Origin: Pseudomonadota bacterium
GTDB taxonomy: Bacteria > Desulfobacterota > Desulfovibrionia > Desulfovibrionales > Desulfovibrionaceae
Reading direction: 5' to 3'
Assembly: GCA_023438245.1 (NCBI GenBank)
Contig: JAEXRD010000037.1
Location: 1 to 21,539 of the forward strand
Length of the DNA: 21,539 nt
The notes beneath the pieces are model-generated. The model did not search any database, was not told where the DNA came from, and saw only the letters and a program-made list of their open reading frames with translations. Shown here one piece after another: positions 15,059-21,482 of the stretch. Numbering within the stretch: the first letter of the stretch is position 1; each line of letters opens with the position of its first letter. The translations under genes and the position numbers were made by a program.

Positions 15059-16319
15059 AAGCGTCCCCTTGAGGCAGTGCGCCCCCCTCAGCGGTCAGCC
15101 AGTCCATTTCCGAGTACAGGCGCTGGGCGAAATCGCCCTCCGGACCGCCGGAAAGCCCTTCCTCGCGCCGCAGATGGCGCAGCAGGAAGGCTCGGAAGCG
15201 CCTCCTGAGCTCATCGTGCGGGTCGGTTCCGGACCTGGCGGTGAAGGTGGCGCCCAGGGCGTCGAAGCTGGCGTCCAGATCCAGCAGGCCCGGCGGCAGG
15301 TGCGCTGCGTTGCCCGTGGAAAGGTAGCGCGCCAGCAGGGGCTCGGCGAAGGGCTGCAGGCATTCCACGTTCGTCGGGCAGGGCCGGGATTCCAGGCAGG
15401 GCAGGCAGTCGCGCTCGGCCTGGAGCACCCGGTGGCCCTGTCCGTAGGGCCCGGTTTCGAAGCACCAGGCCGAGGACAGGAACGTGGCCAGCACCGGCAC
15501 GCCCAGGTGCGCGGCCAGATGCATGGTGCCGGTGTCCGGGGTCAGCAGCAGGTCCAGCCCACCCACGACGTCGCACAGCTCGGCAAGACCGGTGCGGCCG
15601 CAGAGGTTCTCCACGCCGTCAGTCTGCCGGGCCGGAAGCTCGCGGATGAGCGCGCGGGCGGCCTTGTCCTCGGCCTCGGTGCCGATGAGCGTCACTTTCG
15701 ACGAGCCCAGCCTGCCGCGCAGCGCGCCGATGAGCCCGGCCAGCACACTGGGCGGCAGAGAGCGCCGGGATTCGCGCCCGGCCATGACCACGCCCAGGCC
15801 CCCTCCCCTGCTCTGTGCCGGAGGGTTCACCTCGGCCGCGGCCACGGGGTCGAGGTGGTGCCAGGCCCAGAAATCCGCGATGTTTATGCCCAGCCGCCGC
15901 ATGCCGGACCAGCGCATGGCCAGCCGGGCCCAGGGGCCGACCACCTCCTGGCCGCCCACCCAGCGGTGTCCGCGCACGGTGTCGGGCTCGAACAGCCCGG
16001 CCACGCGGAAATTGAGCGGCGAGAAATTGAGGTTGTACACGGCGTCCGGGGCAAGCGCCTTGAGCTCGCGGAACGCGCCCAGGTTGCGCGTAAGCAGCGC
16101 CCCGGCCTGCTCCTGCGGCGACTTGCCCGCAAGCCCGGTGCCGTGCGCGCAGATGGGGTGCAGCACGGCGAAGGGATAGACGCGCCGCGCCAGCCCGGCC
16201 AGGGATTCGTCCAGGCACAGGTGCACCTCCGCGCCTTCCGCCCGGAGCGAGAGCAGGAGCCGCTTGGACTGCACGAGGTCGCCGAAGCGGGCAAGCTGGA
16301 GGACGAGGGCGCGGTTCAC
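15045..16319 (-). CDS. Glycosyltransferase family 9 protein (heptosyltransferase-like)
   Basis: This 424-residue GT-B protein opens with ALVLQLARFGDLVQSKRLL, the family 9 acceptor-side start. It has GVVMAGRESRRSLP at the domain junction and the ADP-sugar binding signature TPDTGTMHLAAHLGVPVLATF near 258-278. A cysteine-rich stretch around 304-320 (CLPCLESRPC then C) resembles the CxxC...C...C loop seen in many heptosyltransferases of the WaaF/WaaC kind. It probably transfers heptose or a related sugar to lipopolysaccharide core. The segment after about 340 is longer than in the minimal family and not recognised. The start is a GTG at 16319; no strong ribosome binding site is visible (AGGA about 13 nt upstream). 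It is divergent from the precorrin-2 dehydrogenase gene. Confidence 0.85.
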   Translation of the reverse strand: MNRALVLQLARFGDLVQSKRLLLSLRAEGAEVHLCLDESLAGLARRVYPFAVLHPICAHGTGLAGKSPQEQAGALLTRNLGAFRELKALAPDAVYNLNFSPLNFRVAGLFEPDTVRGHRWVGGQEVVGPWARLAMRWSGMRRLGINIADFWAWHHLDPVAAAEVNPPAQSRGGGLGVVMAGRESRRSLPPSVLAGLIGALRGRLGSSKVTLIGTEAEDKAARALIRELPARQTDGVENLCGRTGLAELCDVVGGLDLLLTPDTGTMHLAAHLGVPVLATFLSSAWCFETGPYGQGHRVLQAERDCLPCLESRPCPTNVECLQPFAEPLLARYLSTGNAAHLPPGLLDLDASFDALGATFTARSGTDPHDELRRRFRAFLLRHLRREEGLSGGPEGDFAQRLYSEMDWLTAEGGALPQGDAFDLV

Positions 16320-16338
16320 GTGTGGGGCACATCCTGAC

Positions 16339-16358
16339 GTAGGGTGAGCCGACCCTAC
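16339..16358. promoter_or_regulatory. Perfect inverted repeat, operator candidate
   Basis: GTAGGGT (16339-16345) and ACCCTAC (16352-16358) form a perfect 7-bp dyad with a 6-bp spacer in the 117-bp gap between the divergent GT9 and precorrin-2 dehydrogenase genes. It overlaps the proposed -10 box of the GT9 promoter. A dimeric regulator site or an RNA hairpin in the GT9 leader are both possible. I do not recognise the motif. Confidence 0.4.
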
Positions 16359-16381
16359 CCCAGGCCGGGCGAATCTGGCAA
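16352..16381 (-). promoter_or_regulatory. Candidate promoter for the GT9 gene
   Basis: On the minus strand TTGCCA (plus 16376-16381, five of six) is followed after 18 bp by TAGGGT (plus 16352-16357, three of six). The -10 lies in one arm of the inverted repeat at 16339-16358. Read on the plus strand, the same bases TGGCAAG with GGCA 9-10 bp later weakly resemble a sigma-54 site. Confidence 0.3.
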
Positions 16382-16399
16382 GAAAGCGGCAATTGCCAT

Positions 16400-16429
16400 T
16401 TTACAGATGGCCCGCACATTTGCTATGAA
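16400..16429 (+). promoter_or_regulatory. Candidate promoter for the precorrin-2 dehydrogenase / hemX / hemA run
   Basis: TTTACA (16400-16405, five of six) and TATGAA (16424-16429, four of six) are 18 bp apart, with a TG one base before the -10 (TGC-TATGAA), an extended -10. The start point would be near 16436, next to the ATG at 16437, which implies an almost leaderless message if that start is right. Confidence 0.35.
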
Positions 16430-16436
16430 GCCGCTC

Positions 16437-17093
16437 ATGCGCGCCTATCCCATGTTCGTGAGTCTGGAGGGCCGGACCTGCCTCGTGGTGGGGGCCGGTC
16501 GCGTGGGCAGGCGCAAGGTCGACACGCTCACCGCCTTCGGCGCCGGCGACATCCATGTGTTGGACTCGCAACCCGCTGAATTCGGGCCCAATGTACGTTT
16601 CGAGGCCCGGCCCTTCGCGGACGCGGACCTGGACGGCGTGTTCCTGGCCTTCTGCTGCACCAGCGACCGAACGCTCAACGAACGCATCGGCAGGCTCTGC
16701 CGGGAGCGCGGCATCCTGTGCAACGTGGCCGACGACCCCGAGCTGAGCACCTTCACTGTGCCCGCAACGGTGCGCCAGGGCGAGCTGACCCTGGCCATCT
16801 CCACCGGCGGCCACAGCCCGGCGCTGTCCAAGCGCCTGCGCCAGGAGTTGGAAAACCATTTCGGCGAACGCTACGGCCGCTTCATCACGCTCCTGGGCCG
16901 GGTGCGCGCGCTTGTCCTTGCCTTGGGCGAGGAAACGGAGCACAACAGCGACGTGTTCCGGGCGCTGGTGGACTCCCGCCTGCTGGACGCCCTGGAGCGG
17001 CGCGACACCGTCCTGGCCGGCGAGGAGCTGCGCCGGGTTCTGCCTTCTGACCTTCACGGCTCGATCACGGAGATTCTGGATGGCCTTGTCTGA
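16437..17093 (+). CDS. Precorrin-2 dehydrogenase (Met8/SirC/CysG N-terminal type)
   Basis: The enzyme oxidises precorrin-2 to sirohydrochlorin with NAD+, feeding siroheme for sulfite reductase and, in sulfate reducers, the siroheme-dependent heme route. From the ATG at 16437 it has 218 residues. YPMFVSLEGRTCLVVGAG leads into GAGRVG (19-24), the NAD-binding loop, and NVADD (96-100) carries the expected catalytic aspartate region. ISTGGHSPALSKRL (about 121-134) is the family signature. The length fits a stand-alone dehydrogenase without the CysG methyltransferase half. The start is uncertain: ATGs at 16407 and 16425 and a frame open to 16344 exist, none with a good ribosome binding site. 16437 matches the family N-terminus (MR.YP.F). 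It overlaps the next gene by 14 nt. Confidence 0.9.
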   Translation: MRAYPMFVSLEGRTCLVVGAGRVGRRKVDTLTAFGAGDIHVLDSQPAEFGPNVRFEARPFADADLDGVFLAFCCTSDRTLNERIGRLCRERGILCNVADDPELSTFTVPATVRQGELTLAISTGGHSPALSKRLRQELENHFGERYGRFITLLGRVRALVLALGEETEHNSDVFRALVDSRLLDALERRDTVLAGEELRRVLPSDLHGSITEILDGLV

Positions 17094-17913
17094 GATCACT
17101 CCCACCGTCCTCATCGCCGCCTATTTCCTGGGCTCGCTGCTCTTTGCGCTGGGCTCGGCCCTGCGCCAGGACCCCCTCAAGAACGTGGCCCTGGCCCTGG
17201 CCGGGCTGGGCTTCGCCCTGCAGACCATCGACCTGGCCGTGCTGCTGGGCACGCTGGACATCTCCCAGGCACTGACCACCGGCCGCCTGCTCTTCTCCAT
17301 GCTGGGCTGGGGCATCATGGCCATCTTCCTGGCCCTGTGGTGGAGGCTGGGGCTCAAGTTCCTGGCCATGGTGGCCATGCCGCTGACGCTGGTGTTCACC
17401 GCCACCTCCGACGCCAGCGTGGGGGTGCAGGCCAAGCTGCCGCCCATGCTCACCGGCCTGTTCTTCTTCATGCACATCGGCACGCTCTTCGCCAGCATGG
17501 CCCTGCTGGCCATGGCCTTCGGCGCGGGCGTGGCCTTCCTGCACCTGGAAAAGCGCATCAAGACCAAGAGCGGGCTGAAGAAATTCCAACAGGACATGCC
17601 CTCGCTGGACACCTTCGACAAGGTCAACCACGTGGCCAGTCTGGTGGGCTTTCCGCTGTACACCCTGGGCCTGGCCTCGGGCTTCGTGTGGGCCTGGCTG
17701 GCGGCCAAGCGCGTATTCTCCATGGATCCCAAGGAGCTGCTGGCGCTCATCGTGCTGCTGCTCTTCGCCTACCTGTTCCACCAGCGCGTGGCGCTGGGCT
17801 GGCGCGGCCGCAAGCCCGCGGTCATGGCCATCGTGGTGTTCCTGCTCACCGTGGTGTCCATGCTGGGCATCAACTTCCTCGTCCCCACAACGTTCCACGG
17901 ATTCAAGCCCTAG
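17080..17913 (+). CDS. hemX: CcsA/HemX-like cytochrome c assembly-family membrane protein
   Basis: This 277-residue protein with about eight transmembrane helices belongs to the cytochrome c assembly family. It keeps two histidines in positions matching heme-handling histidines of CcsA: H132 in FFFMHIGT and H234 in YLFHQRV. It also keeps DPKE (216-219) and GWRG (240-243). The tryptophans of the WWD heme-binding motif, expected just before DPKE, are missing (AAKRVFSMDPKE). This points to HemX, which in Bacillus lowers the HemA level, rather than to a CcsA synthetase. Its place directly before hemA supports that. The start is the ATG at 17080, inside the end of the upstream gene, with GGAG at 17069-17072, spacing 7. 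The frame is open upstream to 16912, but that part shadows the dehydrogenase gene. Confidence 0.8.
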   Translation: MALSEITPTVLIAAYFLGSLLFALGSALRQDPLKNVALALAGLGFALQTIDLAVLLGTLDISQALTTGRLLFSMLGWGIMAIFLALWWRLGLKFLAMVAMPLTLVFTATSDASVGVQAKLPPMLTGLFFFMHIGTLFASMALLAMAFGAGVAFLHLEKRIKTKSGLKKFQQDMPSLDTFDKVNHVASLVGFPLYTLGLASGFVWAWLAAKRVFSMDPKELLALIVLLLFAYLFHQRVALGWRGRKPAVMAIVVFLLTVVSMLGINFLVPTTFHGFKP

Positions 17914-17916
17914 CCT

Positions 17917-19320
17917 ATGGACAAGAAGATCTACCTCATCGGACTGAACCACCGCTCCGCCGGAGTGGACATTCGGGAAAAGTTCGCCCTCACCAGCCTC
18001 ACGGGCTTTGAGACGGGCCTGCTCGGCTCCTGCCGCCTGCGCGAGGTCATGGCGCTTTCCACCTGCAACCGCGTGGAGATCCTGGCCATCGCCGACGAGG
18101 CCACCAGCCAGGGCTTGGGCCAGGGCGTGGACATTCCCGAGGCCGTGCGCCGCCACTGGGCCAGCTGTTGCCAGGGGCCGGTTGAGGCCCTGCGCCAGCA
18201 CACCTACGCCCACGAGGGCCTGGACGCCGTGACCCACCTGTTCTGCGTGGCCGCAAGCCTGGACTCCATGGTCATGGGCGAACCTCAGATCCTGGGTCAG
18301 CTCAAGAGCGCCTACCGCAAGGCCGTGGAGCACGGCACGGCCAAGGTCATCACCAACCGCCTGCTGCACAAGGCCTTCTCCGTGGCCAAACGCGTGCGCA
18401 CCGAGACGGCCATCGCCAGTAGCGCCGTTTCCATCAGCTACGCCGCGGTGGAGCTGGCCAAGAAGATCTTCGGTGACCTGACCGGCAAGAGCGCCATGCT
18501 CATCGGCGCGGGCGAGATGGCCGAACTGGCCGCCACGCACCTGCTCACCCTGGGCATCGACAAGCTGTTCATCTGCAACCGCACCTATTCCAGGGCGCAG
18601 GAACTGGCCCGGACCATGAAGGGCGAGGCCATTTTCTTCGAGGACCTGGCCGAGCGCCTGCGTGACGTGGACATCGTCATCAGCTCCACCGGCTCGCCCA
18701 CGGCCATCATCCGGGCCAAGGACATCAAGGAAGTGCTGAAGAAGCGGCGCAACCGCCCCATGTTCTTCATCGACATCGCCGTGCCGCGCGACATCGACCC
18801 CGACGTGAACAGCCTGGACAACGTCTACCTCTACGACATCGACGACCTGAAGGAAGTCGTGGAGGAAAACATGGCCAACCGCCAGGGCGAAGCGGTGAAG
18901 GCCCGCGCCATCGTGGAGCACGAGACCCAGGCCTTCGCCCTGTGGCTCCAGTCCCTGGCGCTGCAGCCCACCATCACCGACCTGCTTGGCCGGGCCGAGA
19001 GCGTGGCCGAGCGCGAGCTGGCCAAGACCCTCAAGCGCCTGGGCGACGTGGACGACGCCACGCGCGAGGCCCTGGAGGTGCTGGTGCGCTCCGTGGGCCG
19101 CAAGGTGCTGCACGAGCCCATCACCTTCCTCAAGCGCCGCACGCGCGAGGAAGGCACGGCGGAACGCTTCATCGACGTCACCCGGCGCATCTTCAACCTG
19201 GACGAGGACACCGTGAGCGAGGACGCGCACCTGGACCGCAAGTCCAGCGACCCCATGGACGCCTACCAGGACGACGACAACGGCCTCTGCGACGGCGCGG
19301 AGCTGCGCGACCACAAATAG
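17917..19320 (+). CDS. hemA: Glutamyl-tRNA reductase
   Basis: HemA reduces glutamyl-tRNA(Glu) to glutamate-1-semialdehyde with NADPH, the first committed step of tetrapyrrole synthesis by the C5 pathway. The 467-residue protein has IGLNHRSAGVDIREKFAL at the start and the catalytic Cys50 in LSTCNRVE. It also has GEPQILGQLKSAY near 126-138, the NADPH loop GAGEMA at 197-202, FIDIAVPRDIDP near 287, and a C-terminal helical dimerisation domain. The last 30 or so residues form an acidic tail rich in Asp that is not part of the core fold. The ATG is 3 bp after the upstream stop with no strong ribosome binding site, so coupled translation is likely. Confidence 0.97.
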   Translation: MDKKIYLIGLNHRSAGVDIREKFALTSLTGFETGLLGSCRLREVMALSTCNRVEILAIADEATSQGLGQGVDIPEAVRRHWASCCQGPVEALRQHTYAHEGLDAVTHLFCVAASLDSMVMGEPQILGQLKSAYRKAVEHGTAKVITNRLLHKAFSVAKRVRTETAIASSAVSISYAAVELAKKIFGDLTGKSAMLIGAGEMAELAATHLLTLGIDKLFICNRTYSRAQELARTMKGEAIFFEDLAERLRDVDIVISSTGSPTAIIRAKDIKEVLKKRRNRPMFFIDIAVPRDIDPDVNSLDNVYLYDIDDLKEVVEENMANRQGEAVKARAIVEHETQAFALWLQSLALQPTITDLLGRAESVAERELAKTLKRLGDVDDATREALEVLVRSVGRKVLHEPITFLKRRTREEGTAERFIDVTRRIFNLDEDTVSEDAHLDRKSSDPMDAYQDDDNGLCDGAELRDHK

Positions 19321-19336
19321 CAAGAAGGGCCAAGCC

Positions 19337-19684
19337 ATGCGCTCCTATCTCATCGAAGACCTCACCCCGGCCGACGTTGCCAAGATCGGCAACAAGCTCA
19401 AGGACAAGGGCCTGTCCGGCTCGCTGGACGGCATCTACTACATCCCTATTCCCCAGGACCTGCTCGATGCTGAGCAGCACGCCCACCAGACCGAGTGCGG
19501 TCCGCACATCTTCGCCCTGGAGCTCATGGCCGACGAGGATTCCGGACTGGCCAAGCTGGAGCTTCTGGTGCGCGCCCAGGGCAAGCTGCGCTGCTCCTGC
19601 GTCTCCTACGCCACCGCCGCACAGCGCGCCCATGTCATGGACTGGCTCGACACCTTCCTGCGCGAGCTGGACATCTCCGTGTAG
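19337..19684 (+). CDS. Small protein of unknown function between hemA and tilS
   Basis: I do not recognise this 115-residue protein. It is soluble, with no signal peptide or membrane segment. The pattern suggests a helix (residues 10-25), strands around DGIYYIPIP (31-39), HIFALELM (57-64) and KLELLVRAQGKLRCSCVSY (73-91), and a long C-terminal helix (94-112). Histidines and cysteines cluster at H48, H50, C54, H57, C86 and C88 and could bind a metal. An AAGAAGGG at 19322-19329 lies 7 nt before the ATG. It follows hemA by 16 bp and is separated from tilS by one base, so it is part of the operon. Codon use is that of its neighbours. Confidence 0.8.
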   Translation: MRSYLIEDLTPADVAKIGNKLKDKGLSGSLDGIYYIPIPQDLLDAEQHAHQTECGPHIFALELMADEDSGLAKLELLVRAQGKLRCSCVSYATAAQRAHVMDWLDTFLRELDISV

Positions 19685-19685
19685 C

Positions 19686-20729
19686 ATGGCCGCCAAGCTG
19701 CCCGCGCGCCTGCAGGATTTACCGCCCGAATGGGCGCGGTTCTGCCTGGGGGTGAGAACCTTCGCCGCGCGTGAGCTGGGCTGCGACTTTCCCGCCAAAT
19801 CCTGCCTCGTGGCCGTCTCCGGCGGCGCGGATTCCACCGCGCTGCTGCGCCTCTGCGCCTTGCTCGCGCCCATGCATGGCGGGCGGCTGCACGTGGCGCA
19901 CCTGGACCACGGCCTGAGGCCGGAATCGAGCCAGGACGCCGAGTTCGTGCGCGAATTGTGCACGAGCCTGGGCCTTTCCGCCACCACCGGACGCAGCGAC
20001 GTCTCCGCCCTGGCCGCCGAGCGTGGCCTTGGGCTCGAGGAGGCCGGTCGGCTGGCGCGCTACGATTTTTTGGAACGCATCCGGCGTGACGTGGACGCCG
20101 AGGTCATCCTGCTGGCGCACCAGCTGAACGATCTGGCCGAGGACCAGCTGCTGCGCCTGGGCCGGGGCGCTGGCTGGCCCGCGCTGGGCGGCATGGCGGG
20201 CTGCGACCCTGCGCGGAGGCTGCTGCGGCCCCTGCTGCTCACCCCGCGGGCCGACCTGGAGGCCTTCCTGCGCGCGCTGGGCCAAAGCTGGCGCGACGAC
20301 CACACCAACGCCCTGCCCGTGTGCACCCGCAACCGCGTGCGCCACGAGGTCCTGCCCGGCTTGCTGCGTGAAAATCCGAACTTTCTCATGAGCGCAGCCC
20401 GGCTATGGCGACAGGCCAGAACGGACGAGGCGCACTGGCGCGGGGAGCTGGCCGCGCTTGCTCCGCAGCGGGCCGCAGACGGAACCCTGCTGCTTCCCGC
20501 AAACATTCTGGACGCCGTTTCCAGCGCCACCAGGCTACGCGCCTTCAAGCAGGCGCTGGAGCTTCTCGGGCCTGGGCAACCCTTGGGCGACGGGCTCTTC
20601 CGGCTGGATGGGCTCTGGCTCGAGCGGGCCACGGGCAAGGCCCTGCGCTTCCCCGGCGACAAGGAAGCCCGCATCATGAGGTCGGGCGTGCGCTTCCGGG
20701 TCATTGACAGGAAAAAAGAGTGCGGATAA
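19686..20729 (+). CDS. tilS: tRNA(Ile)-lysidine synthetase
   Basis: TilS converts C34 of tRNA-Ile(CAU) to lysidine using ATP and lysine. The 347-residue protein has the N-type ATP pyrophosphatase loop SGGADS at 45-50, then HVAHLDHGLRPESSQDAEFV, EEAGRLARYDFL and HQLNDLAEDQLLRLGRGAG, which correspond to the family blocks. RNRVRHEVLPGL marks the end of the catalytic domain. It is shorter than the E. coli enzyme, with a reduced C-terminal region, as in many non-enteric bacteria. The frame runs open upstream to 18942 through two other genes, but the family start is the ATG at 19686, one base after the previous stop. The AED in place of the more common AET after HQLNDL is conservative. Confidence 0.93.
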   Translation: MAAKLPARLQDLPPEWARFCLGVRTFAARELGCDFPAKSCLVAVSGGADSTALLRLCALLAPMHGGRLHVAHLDHGLRPESSQDAEFVRELCTSLGLSATTGRSDVSALAAERGLGLEEAGRLARYDFLERIRRDVDAEVILLAHQLNDLAEDQLLRLGRGAGWPALGGMAGCDPARRLLRPLLLTPRADLEAFLRALGQSWRDDHTNALPVCTRNRVRHEVLPGLLRENPNFLMSAARLWRQARTDEAHWRGELAALAPQRAADGTLLLPANILDAVSSATRLRAFKQALELLGPGQPLGDGLFRLDGLWLERATGKALRFPGDKEARIMRSGVRFRVIDRKKECG

Positions 20730-20730
20730 G
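20704..20730 (+). promoter_or_regulatory. Candidate sigma-70 promoter for adk
   Basis: A perfect TTGACA at 20704-20709 is followed after 15 bp by GATAAG at 20725-20730 (ATAA core). It lies at the end of tilS, 50 bp before the adk start. The spacer is shorter than the 17-bp ideal. The predicted start point, near 20737, falls inside the dyad described next. Confidence 0.4.
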
Positions 20731-20731
20731 A

Positions 20732-20754
20732 GCTTGTGAATCTTTTGCACAAGC
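20732..20754. promoter_or_regulatory. Operator-like dyad upstream of adk, Rex/HcpR-like half-sites
   Basis: GCTTGTG (20732-20738) and CACAAGC (20748-20754) form a perfect 7-bp inverted repeat around 9 nt. The inner part reads TTGTGAA...GCACAA, close to the Rex (TTGTGAA-N4-TTCACAA) and CRP/FNR-type HcpR sites known in sulfate reducers, but it spans 19 bp instead of 18. It covers the likely start of transcription of adk, a classic repressor position. As RNA it could form a stem, but no T-run follows, so it is not an obvious terminator for tilS. Confidence 0.45.
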
Positions 20755-20780
20755 AAAGAGCAATTCTATCAGGAGGCACC

Positions 20781-21452
20781 ATGAATATTCTGATCTTCGG
20801 ACCCAACGGCAGCGGCAAAGGCACCCAGGGCGCCCTGGTGAAGGCCAAGTACAACCTGGACCACATCGAGTCCGGCGCCATCTTCCGCAAGCACATCGGC
20901 GGCGGCACCGAGCTGGGCATGAAGGCCAAGGAGTACATCAACCGCGGTGAGCTGGTGCCCGACGACATCACCATCCCCATGGTGCTCGACGTGCTGAAGA
21001 GCTCCAGCGCCGGCGGCTGGCTGCTGGACGGCTTCCCCCGCTCCCTGGTCCAGGCCGAGAAGCTTTGGGAAGCCCTGCAGAAGGACGGCGAGAAGCTCGA
21101 CTTCGTCATTGAGATCCTGCTGCCCCGCCAGGTCGCCAAGAACCGCATCATGGGCCGCCGCCTGTGCGCCAATGACAACAACCACCCCAACAACATCTTC
21201 ATCGACGCCATCAAGCCCAACGGCGACGTGTGCCGCGTCTGCGGCGGCGCCCTGACCGCCCGCGCCGACGACCAGGATGAAGTGGCCATCGACAAGCGCC
21301 ACGACATCTACTACGACGCCACCACCGGCACCCTGGCCGCTGCCTACTTCTACAAGGCCCTGGCCGCCAAGGGCGCCTGTAAGTACATCGAGCTCAACGG
21401 CGAGGGCTCCATCACCTCCATCAAGGAGACCCTGCTGGCCCAGCTGGCTTAA
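20781..21452 (+). CDS. adk: Adenylate kinase with metal-binding LID
   Basis: Adk interconverts 2 ADP with ATP + AMP. In a sulfate reducer it also recycles the AMP formed after sulfate activation by ATP sulfurylase. The 223-residue protein has the P-loop GPNGSGKGTQ (7-16), an AMP-binding region (IESGAIFRKHI; GWLLDGFPRSLVQAE near 79-93) and a LID domain (about 125-165). The LID holds Cys129-X5-His135-X15-Cys151-X2-Cys154, the metal-binding set I recall for Desulfovibrio gigas adenylate kinase, which binds zinc, cobalt or iron. The LID sequence (NDNNHPNNIFIDAIKPNGD) differs from the enterobacterial and Gram-positive Cys4 forms. The frame is open to an ATG at 20736, but AGGAGG at 20771-20776, 4 nt before the ATG at 20781, and the family N-terminus fix the start. 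Confidence 0.95.
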   Translation: MNILIFGPNGSGKGTQGALVKAKYNLDHIESGAIFRKHIGGGTELGMKAKEYINRGELVPDDITIPMVLDVLKSSSAGGWLLDGFPRSLVQAEKLWEALQKDGEKLDFVIEILLPRQVAKNRIMGRRLCANDNNHPNNIFIDAIKPNGDVCRVCGGALTARADDQDEVAIDKRHDIYYDATTGTLAAAYFYKALAAKGACKYIELNGEGSITSIKETLLAQLA

Positions 21453-21482
21453 GACGCCTCCTGACTCGGCAATAACGAAGGG

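Noticed and set aside
16376..16391. Sigma-54-like site (TGGCAAG with GGCA about 10 bp later)
   Set aside because: The -12 half matches poorly (CGGCA rather than TTGCA), no enhancer site or activator gene is visible, and the same bases serve as a better sigma-70 -35 box on the other strand.
17065..19338. A 757-codon minus-strand frame opposite hemX and hemA
   Set aside because: Same shadow pattern; hemX and hemA on the plus strand carry strong family motifs.
18942..19685. Upstream extension of the tilS frame by 248 codons
   Set aside because: It runs through the end of hemA and the small unknown gene in another frame, and the product is Pro/Ala/Arg-rich; TilS starts at 19686.
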